This document shows, piece after piece, positions 50,633 through 62,659 of a stretch of 64,000 bases of DNA (within the stretch, counting starts at the first letter, position 1; every line of letters starts with the position of its first letter). Under the pieces are notes generated by a model that was not told where the DNA came from, did no database searches, and worked only from the letters and a program-made list of their open reading frames with translations. The translations under genes were made by a program, and so were the position numbers. Origin of the DNA: Cannabis sativa (taxonomy: Eukaryota; Streptophyta; Magnoliopsida; Rosales; Cannabaceae); the NCBI RefSeq assembly GCF_029168945.1, contig NC_083609.1, forward strand, positions 24,921,501 through 24,985,500, read 5' to 3'.

Positions 50633-52090
50633 AAATATTAGGCTATTTTTTTATAAAAATTCTTATTTCTAAATATTTTATTTTCAATGGAATGAATTTA
50701 TATTTATATAAAAATATGGCTAAATATAAAAAAATAATAAAATTAATAAAATAAAATAGAGATATAATAATATTTATGGTAATAATTAATTTGAGTAATT
50801 TAAAACATGCATATAATATTCATAATAATAATAATAATAAAAGTAAAAATTGAAACAAAAACTTCCTTTGATGTCCGTACACATTATTTTCCTTTGATAA
50901 GAGTATAATAATGTGTAAGTATGTCTTTAATAAAATAAAATAATCATAAGGTGTGAATACATTTGGTGACGTATAATATGTCCCTTTTTCTTTTTTCTTT
51001 TTTCTTTTTTAGCCGTAATGACGTATAATGTCTGATAATGTAACTTTGTTAACATGTCAAAAAAGCCTTTTCTTTTGAGGCTAAACGTTTCAAATTCATT
51101 TGTTCAAGAAAAAAGATATCATATTATTTAGTACTATCTAGGCAGCCTTTTTGAGTTATACATAATAACTTTAATCTATTATGTGTGTCCAAAGCCATTT
51201 CTCATGCATTTTTTTTAATTGTAATTGTAGTGTGACCTCCACCCAAGCAGTTGCATAATTCAAAACTAATGACCAGTCATATAGACTATATTTACAAACC
51301 ACTAAAAGCTATATAAAATGTATTATATATATATATGTGCTCTTGGCTTCTTAATAAAACAACCTAAATTAATGCTCAAGTATTTATTATAAAATTCTAG
51401 TTTTTATTTTTGCATGAAGTTTGTTAAATGAAAGTAACCTGCTGGCTGTGTTGACCGACCACGATTTCTCTTATCAAATTATTAATATCTATCATATTTT
51501 GAGTACTATATATAAGGCTGGATTATTAATAAAAATTATGTGACGTACTCCAACTCATACATCAAATAAACAAATATTTATATATGCATATTACAATAAT
51601 ATACTATAAATCTTATTAATTACGCTGTACGCATATAAATAATGAAATGCTTCCAAATAACGTTGTGGAGTCGGCATACATAAATAAATGGGCAGCGCAA
51701 CACTTATAAGTCATGTATTTAAAATGAGAAATGCTAAAAACCACTTATGGTCTTTACAGCCTCCGCCATGGGGTGTTGGAAAATTATTGTACTTCAATAA
51801 AAATACCAAAATAAGAATTACAACTCTATGACAAGAATAACATATAATATAAGATAAAGACATTGATGAGATACTAATACAAATACTAAATAAAAAAATA
51901 ACAAAAAAAGAAAAAGAAAATTACAACACAAAGCTATAAACAACACCTAAAATACAATATATATATATATATTATATATATTTATATATATATTTAGATG
52001 TGAGAGTAATCGCAACACTAAATATATCACAATTGTATAATAGGATGTTATTCAAATTTTTGACCACCTGACGTGGCATGTTCATATGAC
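50633..52090. other. AT-rich intergenic DNA, no gene seen
   Basis: Very AT-rich, with a short (ATA)n run at about 50823-50841 and TA-rich runs near 51330 and 51958-51990. Nothing coding or clearly mobile was recognised. Confidence 0.6.
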
Positions 52091-52700
52091 CAATATTAAT
52101 ATCACGTGAGAGTACAACTCACCAACAAGAATGTCAAGCCATCTACTCAGCACTTAAACCAACAAGGTGTCCTAGTACTTAAGAGAGACGACGAATTGAA
52201 GAACCAACTACCTCAAGGGGACTGGCCGGCCAAACCTGGTCGGCCCTATGGCCAGCATAGGCCGGCCAACTTCCAAGTACTGTGTGGCCGACCAGCTTTT
52301 GCATGACATGATTTTGGTGCGCAGCATTCATCCGTGGACTGTAAGTGAAGCTGGAAATTGAGCCTTGACAAACCACGAAAATAGAGAGAAAATATCAGCA
52401 ACTTCCCAATTTTTAAGGGGCAATTTAGTCATTTGAACTTTATTAATTAATTATATAAATATAGCTTTATTTACCTATTTTGAAGGGATGTGACGGATGT
52501 AATCTCTACTATACAAAGAGCATTAGTCAAACCCTACCTCTCTAAGTCTTAAGTATCTGTTCTAACTCTCAAGCTCTAAGTTTGACAGTCATCTCTTCTG
52601 TTTTTCTCTCACATGCATAGACTTTTTCCATCACTTGAGATTTGCCAAATCCATTCTTATATTGTAATCTTAAGAGAGGTATGTAGATTCCACAACACTT
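52091..52700 (+). repeat. Possible LTR relic with GGCCGGCC motifs
   Basis: A GC-richer block (52220-52300) holds several GGCCGGCC, GGTCGGCC and GGCCGACC words that can pair with each other. It is followed by an AT-rich part and a pyrimidine-rich stretch (about 52530-52640) in an order reminiscent of the U3-R-U5 of a Gypsy LTR. No ends or TSD could be defined. The C1 element C inserted at its right edge. Confidence 0.35.
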
Positions 52701-54172
52701 TGTTGGGCTTTGTGCCCTAAATAAAACTCTATTTTAATGTAATCATTTCTATTCAATTATCAATAATTTATTACTTGTTTAATGTGTAATTTGGTTCATA
52801 TGATCATTTATTTACTTATTTGATTAATATTTCATCCAAATCCTTATCACACTGATATTCTTATTTATTGTGTCATCAACACAATGGAAAGTAATCAAGA
52901 TTGTGTAATTAAATGTATCCTAGATTTATCAGTACACAGGGTTTAACTGATATGATAATCTACAACATAGTTTACTTGCACCTTGGATAAGTGCTATGTC
53001 CTTTCCAGGGCATTGGTTAAAGTAAGCTTGGGTTAAATGTATGGAGTATGCATCGGAAGGGATCAATATTGAACTTGGATTAGATATGATAAATTTACCG
53101 TAATATCTATTCAATTCAATATCACCTAGTTGATCCTAGATCAAATGATCTTAATCCTGACATGGTTAGGTTCGATCTCAAGAGTGTTATTTGTGTTCTT
53201 TGATTTGTTAGTTAAGCCTACCTTTTGGTCTGGGTAATACGTACATTTTGGGAACATGATAGTTCAATTGAGTGGGAGCGCTAATCATAGATACGGAATC
53301 TATAGCTTTTATCCAGACATAGAAGTGAAATAATGATTTCCATCGAGCTTGGCTAAAGATAAATGATAGAGCGCTCATTTTAGTGATTATATTAGTTCAC
53401 TAAAATTTCATTTATAGGTTGCTAAGTGTTTGAAGGATAAAATACATTAAAGGGTGTAACAGTAAATTAATCCCTATGTAATGTAAATCATCTATAGAGG
53501 ATCACTGATTATTGGGATTATAACAATGGATAACTAATAGTGTATCTATATCGTGGAACATATAGAGCATTCTATATAACTGAGAGTGCAATTCCAAGTT
53601 CTATAGTGGTACAATGAGGAATTAATAAGTTAGAGAATTTATGGAAGCTCGGTTATATAGGATCATGGTCCTCATACTACTTGAGACAAACTTCTTGTAA
53701 GACTCAGTTAATTGATTTTAGTTAATCAATTATAATTTTAAAATTAGACTATGTCTAGTTTGTGAATTTTCACTATGTTATGGCTTGATTGTGAAGAAAT
53801 AGGATTTTAGGGTTAATTTATTAATTAAGAGACTTTGTGGAGTCTAATTAATAATTAATATAAATGACAATTTTATTTAATAATTATTAAATAAATAATT
53901 TTTGTATTTATAGGGTTGAAATTGCAAAAAGTGGTATTTGTGAAAAATAGTTAAATAGTTGAGAAAAATGGCAAAAATCTAACTAGTGTTAGGCCCACTA
54001 ATCGCCCGCCACTAGGTGGTATTTTTGGTCCATTTTTTATCATTTTTTTTATTCCAAATAATTCAACCCTAAACCTAAGAGAAGTAGTATAAAAGGAAAA
54101 GAAAGTCTCATTTATCTAACTAATGCTTTAAAGGCAATAAAACCTAGCTTTCCTTCTCTCTAGGTTTTTGAG

Positions 54173-56547
54173 TGTAAAGACCGCTTAGTTTAATTTGAAA
54201 ATTAGCAGTTAATCACGTTTAATTATGAAAATTATTTATAGCTATTTAAATAATTATTTATACTGTTATTTTTTTGAATTCAGAGATTGCATCTTTATGT
54301 CACGTAGTAGTTTTCATAATTTTGCATTCCGGTGCCCGGTATTTTGGAACTCGGTGTTTGGCTCAGTAAAATCACAACTTAGTATGTTAGTAGTTTGGGA
54401 CGGTTTATTAGACATTGGGAATGTCGGGAATGGCCGGGAATTTAGAATTTCCCAAAATACCCCTTTAGTGTTATTTATGTGGTTTTAGTGTGGAGGGGCA
54501 AAATAGTCTTTTTACCCCATTATTATTTTGTCTTCTAGTGATTTTAATGGTGGAAATATATGTTTACTTGGTATTATATGTTGGCTGAAATGATTAAGTG
54601 AAAAACCCTTATTTTATTTTACAAAATTTCAATATTTCAAAGTTAGAAAAAAATTTGGAAAACACTCTCTCTTTTCCTCTCTCTCTCTCGGTTGGTTGTG
54701 TGTGTGCTAAGGGCTGGATTTCCTTTGATTTTCAAGCTGTTTTTGGGTGATTCTAAGCTCTTGGTAAGCCTTGAAACTTGCTCTTTAGTTTTCTTAGTTT
54801 TCAAGAAAAAAATGAAAATGGTTGCATGTTCAATTTTGATGTTGTTGCTGCTGTAGTTTTAGGTTGTTTTCTGTGTTTTTCTATGCTTGAATTGAATGGA
54901 ATTAAGTAGGTTTCATGCATGCTAGTTACTTGGTTCAAGTTTGTGAAACTTTTTTCAAAAACTATGATTTTCAAAGAAATGTGTTCAATCTGTTAATTGC
55001 TTGTTGTAGATGATTGCTGTTGTTTTCAGAGGTTATTTTATGCTTGATTAAGTAGATTTGAGCTAGTTTGGATGCATGATATCTAGGTTTAATCAAGTTT
55101 GAGTTTAGAACTCAAAGCTTGAAGCTTTAATGGTGATTTTTGATTATGTGCATTCTGGGTGGATTTGATGCTTTAGAAATGTTCTAGGGGATGTATAGAA
55201 CAGGTCTGGAAGTTTTGGTTTGGTTTGGAGTTGATTTGAGCATTGTATGATTTTTTGAAGTTCTGCCTGCGAGGAACCAGAATTCCGGTTGTGCATCCGG
55301 AATTCCGGATGGGGTTCTGAAATTTCCCAGAACCGGAATTCCGGTTGGGCAACCGGTCTACTGGTTGGGGAAAAATTCAGGAACCCTAGTTTTCCTCGAT
55401 TTTATGTTTTTGGGGTATTGCCATGCTTTTTATCGATAGGGTAACTTTTAGTTCCTAGTTTAAGTCCCCGGAAAGTGATTTAGCGTATCACTTATAGTGT
55501 TGTGATTTTTATGATTTAGGAGCCTGTAATCCGCCGCGCAGAAAGTTCCAGTCAGGTTGACCGGCACACCTGAATTCGGAATCCAGGTAAGATTAGTATA
55601 ACAGTATGCATATGTAGATTACATGTTTAGCGTGCATGTAGGAAGCCTGTTAGATTACATTAGATATGTAAGTTGGCTTCGAACCATCCAACTGTGTCAC
55701 GTCGGTACAGGCTGGAGTATGACCAGCAGACGGAGTATGAACGGTTCGACCGATTATGCTGACACTGTATCACGTCGGTACAGGCTGGAGTATGACCAGC
55801 AGCCGGAGTATGACCAGTTCGACCGATTAGGCTGTTACTTAGGTTGGTGGTTCCATACTATTTGACGTATCACGTCGGTACAGGCTGGAGTATGACCAGC
55901 AGCCGGAGTATGACCGGTTCGACCGATCAGGCTGATACTGTAACACGTCGGTACAGGCTGGAGTATGACCAGCAGCCGGAGTATGACCGGTTCGACCGAT
56001 CATGCTATTACTTGTCAATAGTACCGTCCCTATGAACGTTCAGAACTCAGTACCGTGTTGGACACGGCAGTTAGGGGGACTCAGTATCGTGTTGGACACA
56101 ACAGTTAGGGTTATGATCAGGGGTATGGGCGTCTGATCATGACCGGGTTTTATGTATGAATATTATTATGCTTTTCTTATTGAGTCTGTCGACTCACAGT
56201 GCTATGTTTATGTGTAGGTAAAGGCAAGGCTAGAGCTGATGGACCGTGAACGAGCCTATGAAGATTGTACATGTCGGGGCGGTTAGGCCTAGAGCGTACG
56301 ATCCTCGGGATAGCAAGGCTATTTTTGTAAGTAGTCGCTAGGCGACTATTATTTTGTATGAACAGTAAACTTTTGTAAATGATTTTGTAATCGGGATCCC
56401 GAGTCTTTTGTATAAACATTTTACAAGTTTAATTTAAAAGCAAAAATTTTAATTAATCACGTTTTCCATAAACCTCGTTGATTAGCAACGAGCTGCACAA
56501 CATGTTTAAAAATCAGGTAATACGCCTATGTTAGTTAGGGTGTTACA
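54173..56547 (+). mobile_element. G1 element copy 3 (plus, 2375 bp)
   Basis: Starts TGTAAAGACCGCTTAG and ends TTAGTTAGGGTGTTACA, with a perfect TSD TTGAG (54168-54172, 56548-56552). It contains the palindrome cluster (55275-55366), a four-unit minisatellite (about 55695-56010) and the terminal hairpin (56474-56492). The closest visible relative is copy 2 (28886-31326). No coding capacity was recognised. Confidence 0.92.
55695..56010 (+). repeat. Minisatellite of G1 copy 3, four units
   Basis: Units begin near 55695, 55768, 55868 and 55941 with CACGTCGGTACAGGCTGG and contain GTATGACCAGCAGCCGG and GTTCGACCGAT. Successive units are more alike here than in copy 1, suggesting recent homogenisation. 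Confidence 0.85.
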
Positions 56548-56645
56548 TTGAGACTTCTTCTTCTTCTTTTCTTCTCTATTTTCGAAATCCTTACTGTTCT
56601 TCACAAAAATTAAATTCAGCCATTAGTGATTGAGTACATGCCCAC

Positions 56646-58964
56646 TGTAACACCCTAACTATCTTAGGCGTATTACGTGATTTTTAAACGTACTGTGCAG
56701 CTCGTTGCTAATCAACGAGATTTATGGAAAAACGTGATTAATTAAAATTTTGCTTTTTGATTAAACTTGTAAAACATATTATAAAAGACTCGGGATCCCG
56801 ATTATAAAAATATTTACAAAAAGTTTCACTGTTTAACTATTACATCAAAATAAAAGTCGTCTAACGACAGTTACAAAAATTCAGCCTTGCTGTCCCGAGG
56901 ATCGTACGCTCCAGGCCTAACCGCCCCGACATGTACAATCTCATAAGCTCGCTCACGGTCCATCAGCTATAGCCTTGCCTTTACCTACACATGAACATAA
57001 ACTGTGAGTCGACGTACTCGCAAGAAAAGCATAATAATATCATACATAATACTAACTGCCGTGTCCAACACGATACTGAGTCCCACTACTGCCATGTCCA
57101 ACATGGTACTGAGCCACTACTGCCATGTCCAACATGGTACTGAGTTCTGAACGTTCATAGGGACGGTACTATTGACACATAACAACCTGATCGGTCGAAC
57201 CGGTCATACTCCGGCTGCTGGTCATACTCCAGCCTGTACCGACGTGTTACTATATCCTCCTGATCGGTCGAACCGGTCATACTCCGGCTGCTGGTCATAC
57301 TCCAGCCTGTACCGACGGGATACGTCAATAGTACGGAACCACCAACCAAGTGTCAGCCTGATCGGTCAAGCCGGTCATACTCCGCCGGCTGGTCATACTC
57401 CACTCGTACCGACGTGACAGGGTTGGATGGTTCGAAGCCTATATACATAACTAATGTAATCTAGCAGGCTTCCTACATGCACGCTAAACATGTAATCTAC
57501 ATATGCATACTGTTATACTAATCTTACCTGGATTCCGATTTCAGTGTGCGGTCAACCCGACCGGAACCGAAGCCGAGCGGCGGATTACATCGGCTCCTAA
57601 ACCATAAAAATCACAACGCTATAAGTGACACGCTAAATCACTTCCCGGGGACTAAAACTTGGAACTAAAAGTTTCCCTATCGATAAAAAGCATGGCAATA
57701 CCCCTAAAAACCTAAAAACGAGGAAAACTAGGGTTCGGAAAAATTCCCCAACCGGCAGACCGGTTGCCCAACCGGAATTCCGGTTCTGGGAATTACTGAA
57801 CCCTCATCCGGAATTCTGGATGCACAACCGGAATTCTGGTTCCTCACAGGCAGCCAACTAAAATTCTCATAACTCGACCAATTCAACCCCAATTGGTCCC
57901 AAACTTTCCAGACCTGTTCTAAACCATCCCTAGAACAAATCCAAGGCATCAAAACCACCCAGAAACCTCAAACATGAAAAATGCCATTGGAGCTCAAGCT
58001 TGAGTTCTAAACTCAAACTTGAGCAAAAACACCTAAACATGCAATCAAACCAACTTAATTCTACATAATCAAGCTCAAAATAACCTCTGGAAACTCAAGC
58101 AAACATCCTCAACAACACAGCAACAAAATATAACATTTTCTCTCAAAAATCACATATTTTTACATAGAAAACTTAAAGCTTTGCATAACCTATCTTACAT
58201 GCTTCAACACAGCCCAATTTAACTTCAATTAACATGCTTTAAACCACATAAATTAACACAAGACCACAAAGAAGAATAAAGAACTATAAATCATGCAAGA
58301 ATCATCACATTTTTATCAAAATTTCAATAAAATTCAAGAGAAAACCAAAGAGCTAACCTAGCTTGAAGATTGATTGGCTTTGGATGAGAATCCACTAAGA
58401 AATCAAAGCAAAAGTCCCCCCCCTTTGCACCCACATGCACAGCCGAGAGAGAGAGAGAGAGGAAAAGAGAGAGAGAGTTGAAAGTTTGTAAATTTTTCTA
58501 AGTGTTATGTTTTGTAAAATCAAATAGTGAATAAAGCCACTTAATCTAAAATCATTTCAGCCAACAAGTAATCAAAATAAAAATTTCATTTTCAAATAAA
58601 AGTCACTAAAAGACAAAAGTCATTGGGGCAAAAAGACCATTTTGCCCATCCACCATAAAATCACATAAATCATACTAAAGGGGTATTTTTGGGAAATTCT
58701 AAATTCCCGGCCATTCCCGACATTCCCAATGTCTAAAACCCGTCCCCAAATTACTAACATACTAAGTTGTGATTTCTACTGAGCCAAACGCCGAGTTCCA
58801 AAATACCGGACACCGGAAATGCGAAATATAAAAACTACTGATGACATAATCATGCATTTCTGAATTCTGTAAATAACAATAATAAATTATTTAAATATCT
58901 ATAAATAATTCATAATTAAACATAAACAACTGCTAATTTCCAAATTAACTAAGCGGGCTTTACA
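56646..58964 (-). mobile_element. G1 element copy 4 (minus, 2319 bp)
   Basis: On the plus strand it runs from TGTAACACCCTAACTATC to GCGGGCTTTACA, with a perfect TSD CCCAC (56641-56645, 58965-58969). The terminal hairpin is at 56701-56719, the minisatellite has three units (about 57180-57415), the palindrome cluster is at 57750-57841 and the GA tract at 58444-58478. Confidence 0.92.
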
Positions 58965-59245
58965 CCCACACATAGCAAGTGAGTCCTCAATCATAGTATG
59001 TAAGACTGTGAAGAATCCAAACAACTGAAGGAGTTTCGGGCTTAGATCTTGGTGATACTCTGTGACAGAAAGGATACAAGGGTTAGAGATCCGAGCGGAA
59101 GGAGTCATTTAATTTCGCTGCAATCAATGTAAGGTTTCTCATACCTTTTATGTGTTTATTTTCATCGTTTTAGAAATTCATATTTAGGTTGTTAAAAATA
59201 TACTTGTTTGTAAATCTAGATCCTAGTAAAAGTTATTCCAACAAC

Positions 59246-59257
59246 TGGCCTTAGAGC
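59246..59257 (+). other. Variant primer-binding site of C1 element C
   Basis: TGGCCTTAGAGC, two bases after the LTR. It shares the CC substitution with element B at 40909-40920. Confidence 0.75.
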
Positions 59258-62186
59258 CATGGTAATTTATTTACTTTCAAGAAATATCGATTTAAAACGA
59301 TGTATGCGTGATTTGGATTTGATTCATGTTGATCTATGTGTTTATTGATGATTGATTGATGTTTGCAAATTTTTTTACGTAAAATAATTAGATTTTCGTT
59401 CTGGAATTATTTTCATTAGATAGTATGGAAAAAATTAAGCAATTCACTATTTTACACAACTTAATTTCGATTTTATTTGAATTAGTTATGAATTTTTGAA
59501 AATTGGAAAAATCTTAGGGGTGGTGACACCCACGTGTGCGCGCAGATCCGAGTGTCACTTGATCAGCACGTGCATTCGGACAGCTCCTTGTCCGAAAATC
59601 ACGCACGAGATGTGTCTGAACACCCCCCTACGCGCGCAGAAATGCTGCATGTAGCATCCATGTGCGGCATTCCTCGCCCAGGTCACCTAGCACGCGCGTG
59701 TGGATGATATACACTGCATACCATCCGCACCAAATGCATTTTTCTATTTTTTTTTTTCATTTTTCATGCTTTTTCATGGAATTAATATAAAAAATTTTCT
59801 GTTGTTTTGTATTTTGATTTTTATTTTTCAAATTTCAAATCTAATTATCACAATTAAATTAATTAATTTAAGATATTAATAGTTTCTGAACCTTGAAAAT
59901 AGATAAAAATCTATCTTTTTGCTTAGTTGGTTATCTTATTTTTAAAATTGATTATTTTATCTAATTGTAAATTTAAGGTCAGATATTTTATACTTTAAAT
60001 TATTTAATTAATTTTCTATAATGACCTTATTTTAAAATAAGATTATTTTAATCTAGAAATTTTAAATTGTAACAAGATATTTTTGCTAACTTTCAAATTT
60101 TGTTATTTTATTTAAATTAAATTATAAAATTAGATAAATAGTATTTATTTATCATTTTATTTTATTGGATATTTAATTTTATTTTAAAATAATATGAAAT
60201 TTGAAAAGTTGTTAGCATATTTTTGAATAGATATTTAGGTTTGTTGAAAACCTAATTTTTTAAATTTATAGGTTTAATTTTGAAATTAATTATTTAATTT
60301 AAATTTAATATTTTCGAAAATAATATTTTATTATTTAGATTTTTTGCAAATTATTTAATTATTTAATTAATTTAAATTAAATAAATCTTATATCCAACTA
60401 TCCAATTTGTTGCATGTGTGTTTTATATTGTTTAATTATTAAACTTGTTTTATAAAACCTATTATTGTTTGCTCTAAATTGCCATGGTTAACTTGTTGAC
60501 AGATCCAATGATCTGATTTTAACCAATAGTTCAATTTTCAATAGGTCAAATAAATAATTTGTAACAGGTAAATTTTGCAATCTTCTTTGATCTGTGTATA
60601 AACCTAGTAACATGATAGGATCCATCCAAATCAGTGTGTCTGTGTGAGCCTATATGTTTGCTTTGGGCTTAGATGCAATAGGGAGCCCATTTAATTTTTG
60701 TAATTAAAATGGACTAGGTTGCGAAATAAAATTGTCATATTTGATAGATTTTATTTAGGCCCAATTATTCAATTAATAACAGTTGTTTAAATTAAAGTTA
60801 AACTCCTCTCTTTTGGGCCTTGTGTGAGAGTTAAGGGGCCATTAATTAGTAGTGGGTACGACATACTCAACCCAGCCCTCCCTCACATGAACAACCCCAA
60901 ATTGTGAAGGCCCATTTGCGTGATTTGAATAACTGTAATAGGTTAATTAAACTAGTTTAACCTAGTAAAATTGATTAGTAATAATTTTGAAATATATAAA
61001 ATTAATTTTTCATCAGATTATTTTGAAATTAATTTAAGAAAAATACACTTAGTTTAATGAAATTCAAATTCAAAATAAACAAGATGTAATTTTCTGCATT
61101 TAATTAAATAAAAGAAGTTATAACTAATAAGATTTTTTTGGATACTTAATTTTCATAGAAAATATATTTAAGTTGAAAATTAGTTTTTCAACCTAATTTT
61201 GGATCAACTTAAATTAGAATATTTTGAAATTAATAATTAAGTAGAATCTTCTTGAAAATTAATTATTCAGATATTCTTTAAAATATTTTTTTAAGTTGAA
61301 AATTTGTTAATTTTGGATCAATTTAAATATGGATATTTTTCCAATTAAGGTGATTAGTTCAAAATACTTAATTTGATATTTAATTAAATTTTGGAAAATT
61401 ATTTAAGTTGAAAATTTTGTTATTTTGGAACAACTTAAATTAGATATTTTTCAGAAATTTATTTTATTATATTTTATATAATTTTGAAATTTTATAATTA
61501 TTTATAAATAGATTTTTGAAATTATTGTTTGAAAATTAATTTTTAATTAATTTTGGATCAACTTAAATTAGGTCATTTTTATTATTAAAATATATAGATT
61601 AAAATAAATGATTAATTAAAAATACATTATTTTAAATAATGAGCTTTAATCAAAGAGGTATTTGATCTCCATTGTTGGTCTTACAATGGTTAAATATTTT
61701 CAATATAACCTCGAGACGCTAGACTTCGTCCCCGTTATGGATGGTTATTCGCTGTAAGCATTAACACCGTAAGATCTCATATGACAAGTATTTTGTAAGT
61801 TTTCGTTTCTGTTAGACTCTCCCCTATGGTGACTACTTAGAAATAAACTTACAGAATATGAAACAATGGTGGAAGCTCATAAAATGAGAATAACCTGGAC
61901 TCTTGCCTACTGGTACAACGATGGATTCTCATTTTGATCGAATAAAAGGTTGCTAAAATTATATCCATTTTAGATGAGCTGACTACTCTATTCAACTAAT
62001 GTTATCTTTGACTCTCGCCTACCGGGACACTTTATTTCTTTATGTTGGAAACCTTGGAAAATAATAAATATGTTTAGTTTTTGGTATTTTTACAAACATA
62101 TTTGCTTTACTTGTTATTTTCTGAACTTGTGTATGAATTTATTGAACCAATAATTTATTTATGTTTGTTGATATTTGTAGTGTCAA
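59258..62186 (+). other. AT-rich untranslated leader of C1 element C
   Basis: About 2.9 kb without a credible ORF. It contains a GC-rich island with a hairpin (59698-59730), a GTTAACTTGTTGACAGATC block (60489-60507), a CCCAGCCCTCCCTCACATG block (60872-60890) and the GACTCTYGCC module (near 61895 and 62010), in the same order as in element B. Confidence 0.8.
59698..59730 (+). other. Hairpin in the GC-rich island of the C1 leader
   Basis: GTGTGGATGATATAC and GCATACCATCCGCAC pair over 15 positions around the loop ACT, with one G-T wobble and two A-C mismatches. It sits at the same distance from the PBS as the perfect hairpin of element B but has a different sequence. Confidence 0.65.
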
Positions 62187-62659
62187 AATGTACAACCCAC
62201 ACCCCCAATCCTCATCTAGAATATGCCTTTAGGAATTAACTTCAAAGTGTGAAGATGACTCTTGGTCAGAGTATCACTTCACACTTGCTCATGATGAACA
62301 TGAAATTCTCAAAAGCAGCTATGCTGGGAATTGTTTTATCTGGAGAGCAAAGAGTTCATTTTATTCTCAACAGCTTATCACCTGAGTTTAACCAATTTGT
62401 GATTAACAACTGGAACTCGTCTGACATAGACAAACTGGACACTGAACTGCGTGCTTATGAACGGACATTGTCACTTACATGGAGATGCTTCTCCATTAAT
62501 ACAGATAAGGGCAAAAGGAAAGATGAAGATATTGAGAATGATTCCTCCGACAATCCTACTACTTCAGGCTCAGTTGAGAAGAATAGAGAAAGTGATTCCA
62601 CTTCCTCAGATTATCTTTCACAACAGATTGAACCAGAAATAAGAACAATCCAAAAATAG
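62187..62659 (+). pseudogene. Truncated gag of C1 element C
   Basis: The conserved gag core begins around 62249 (MKMTLGQSITSHLLMMNMKF, then ILNSLSPEFNQFVINNWNSS), a UBN2-type gag segment, and ends in a Ser/Asp/Glu-rich stretch with a stop at 62657-62659. The usual ~130-residue N-terminal part of gag is missing and no zinc knuckle is present. A short ATG frame at 62187 stops after a few codons. Internal deletion is the likely cause. Confidence 0.8.

Larger units (their letters stand above)
52701..59243 (+). repeat. 5' LTR of C1 element C, split by two G1 elements
   Basis: Starts TGTTGGGCTTTGTGCCC and ends TTATTCCAACA. LTR parts are 52701-54172, 56553-56645 and 58970-59243, about 1.84 kb together. 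Between them sit G1 copy 3 and G1 copy 4, each with a perfect TSD, only 98 bases apart and in opposite orientation. Confidence 0.92.

Noticed and set aside
55623..56035. Two frames with repeated GTGWSMTS-type peptides as a repeat protein
   Set aside because: They are translations of the G1 minisatellite. Neighbouring copies have different unit numbers and broken frames.
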